This document shows positions 5,420 through 6,091 of a stretch of DNA of 6,091 nt, in pieces; positions within the stretch are counted from its first letter, which is position 1, and each line of letters begins with the position of its first letter. The stretch covers positions 1 to 6,091 of the forward strand of contig JAEZAL010000238.1 in the NCBI GenBank assembly GCA_023427705.1, written 5' to 3'. The stretch is from Bacillota bacterium. Its GTDB lineage: Bacteria; Bacillota; Clostridia; Clostridiales; Clostridiaceae. The position numbers and the translations under genes were made by a program. A model generated the notes under the pieces. The model had not been told where the DNA came from and ran no database searches. It worked only from the letters and a program-made list of their open reading frames with translations.

Positions 5420-5758
5420 TTATTCTACAGATAAATAAAATTTCCAATTCCCTTTAATCTCTATAGGTGCATCTGCTTTTTTATGTCCATAAAAAGAGTT
5501 AATTATTAAAGTATATTTATCACTTGATATTGAATTATTCTTATTTATAACAATATTCCCAGTAAAACTTCTTTTACTTTGATCTTCATTATTCACTTCT
5601 ACTAAATTCTTATCTTCATCACTAATTTTAAAATTAATTTTATTACCTAAACCATCAATAATTTTAAAATCACCTAAAGTCAAAGCTTCTATAACATTAT
5701 ATGGTGGTTTACTAATATCTTTAAAAGTTACATAAGTTGATTTAAAGTTAATTTGATA
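5420..5758 (-). pseudogene. C-terminal remnant of a DUF4179/DUF5643-like anti-sigma protein
   Basis: The frame is open from 5758 to the TAA at 5420-5422. About 112 residues resemble the extracytoplasmic beta-rich end of clostridial membrane anti-sigma factors of the DUF4179/DUF5643 type: STYVTFKDISKPPYNV near the start, LGDFKIIDGLGNKINFKI in the middle, and FYGHKKADAPIEIKGNWKFYLSVE at the end (IKGNW is typical). No cytoplasmic sigma-binding segment or membrane helix is left, and neither the TTG at 5683 nor any other position has a convincing ribosome binding site. The upstream part joins directly to sigma-factor sequence within about 5705-5745, as if a deletion removed everything between. The family call is from memory of the pattern. 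Confidence 0.6.
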
Positions 5759-6076
5759 TCAATATCTTCATCACAATATTCCACAGTTTCTTTATACTCT
5801 GGTATTAATTGAACTATATTTTTTTCTTTTTCTTATATAATCAATAGAACAATTAATAGTAATCTTTGTTAAACAAGTTTTTAAGTACTCACTATTCTTT
5901 AGTGACTTAAAATTTTTAAATGAACGATATGCAGTTTCTTGAATTATATCTAATGCATCTTCTTCATTTTTTACATATAGATAAGCAATTTTATACAATT
6001 CCTCTTCATATGTCTGAAAAATTTTTAAAAAAGCTTTATCGTCACCCTTTCGTGCCATTTTCACTAATAGCTCCAT
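5728..6076 (-). pseudogene. Truncated, frameshifted ECF-type RNA polymerase sigma factor
   Basis: The N-terminal part of a sigma-70 family ECF factor, which would direct RNA polymerase to a stress or envelope regulon. ATG 6076-6074 follows GAGGTG (6083-6088) by 6 nt; a GTG at 6085 lies inside that site. Region 2 is clear: KGDDKAFLKIFQTYEEELYKIAY (9-31), ALDIIQETAYRSF (41-53), and TKITINCSIDYIRKRKK (70-86). Cys68 sits where most ECF factors have Trp. In the given sequence the frame stops at 5792-5794. One more A in the A7 run at 5819-5825 would restore IVQLIPEYKETVEY and extend to IKLTLNQLM before a stop at 5728-5730. Region 4 (-35 recognition) is absent either way, so it cannot act as a normal sigma factor. 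Confidence 0.8.
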
Positions 6077-6091
6077 TTTAATCACCTCTTT

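Overview
The window is strongly AT-rich, with GGAGG-type ribosome binding sites, AGA/ATA-rich codon use and proteins of clostridial type. This points to a low-GC Firmicute, most likely Clostridium or a close relative; I do not name a species. No rRNA, tRNA, CRISPR array or phage gene is visible.

Layout. (1) 1-357: the 3' end of a + strand gene of unknown, possibly TPR-like, type that begins outside the window. (2) 358-2269, minus strand: a complete group IIC intron of about 1.9 kb with 5' GTGTG, a maturase/reverse transcriptase in domain IV, domains V and VI, and a 3' end CTACTCGAT. It sits 7 nt beyond a strong hairpin terminator (2277-2310), the classic IIC target, and has replaced the last codons of the + strand gene. 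(3) 2381-2632, minus: a small conserved-looking protein of unknown function with a GTG start. (4) 2811-5244, +: a peroxide-detoxification locus, ahpC (2-Cys peroxiredoxin) followed by an AhpF-like flavoprotein. Each has its own promoter, and the two promoters share a 25/26-identical AT-rich palindromic element that resembles a PerR box and overlaps the -10. The AhpF-like gene has the thioredoxin-reductase half first and the tandem thioredoxin-fold half second, the reverse of enterobacterial AhpF, and is split by a frameshift near 4758. (5) 5287-5326: a long bidirectional terminator. (6) 5420-6076, minus: a decayed ECF sigma factor / anti-sigma pair. Sigma region 2 is followed by an A-tract frameshift, then a deletion junction to the C-terminal part of a DUF4179/DUF5643-like anti-sigma protein.

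How it works together. AhpF passes electrons from reduced pyridine nucleotide through FAD, the CSTC disulfide and the CHVC disulfide to AhpC, which reduces peroxides. The shared promoter element predicts joint induction by peroxide. The frameshift would uncouple the reductase from its AhpC-reducing domain unless it is a sequence error or is bypassed. The two apparent frameshifts, about 1.1 kb apart, are both losses of repeat units (a dinucleotide and a homopolymer A), so sequence quality should be checked before biology is inferred. I see no clearly new defence or mobile system; the most informative signals are the intron insertion, the paired operators and the broken sigma/anti-sigma locus.
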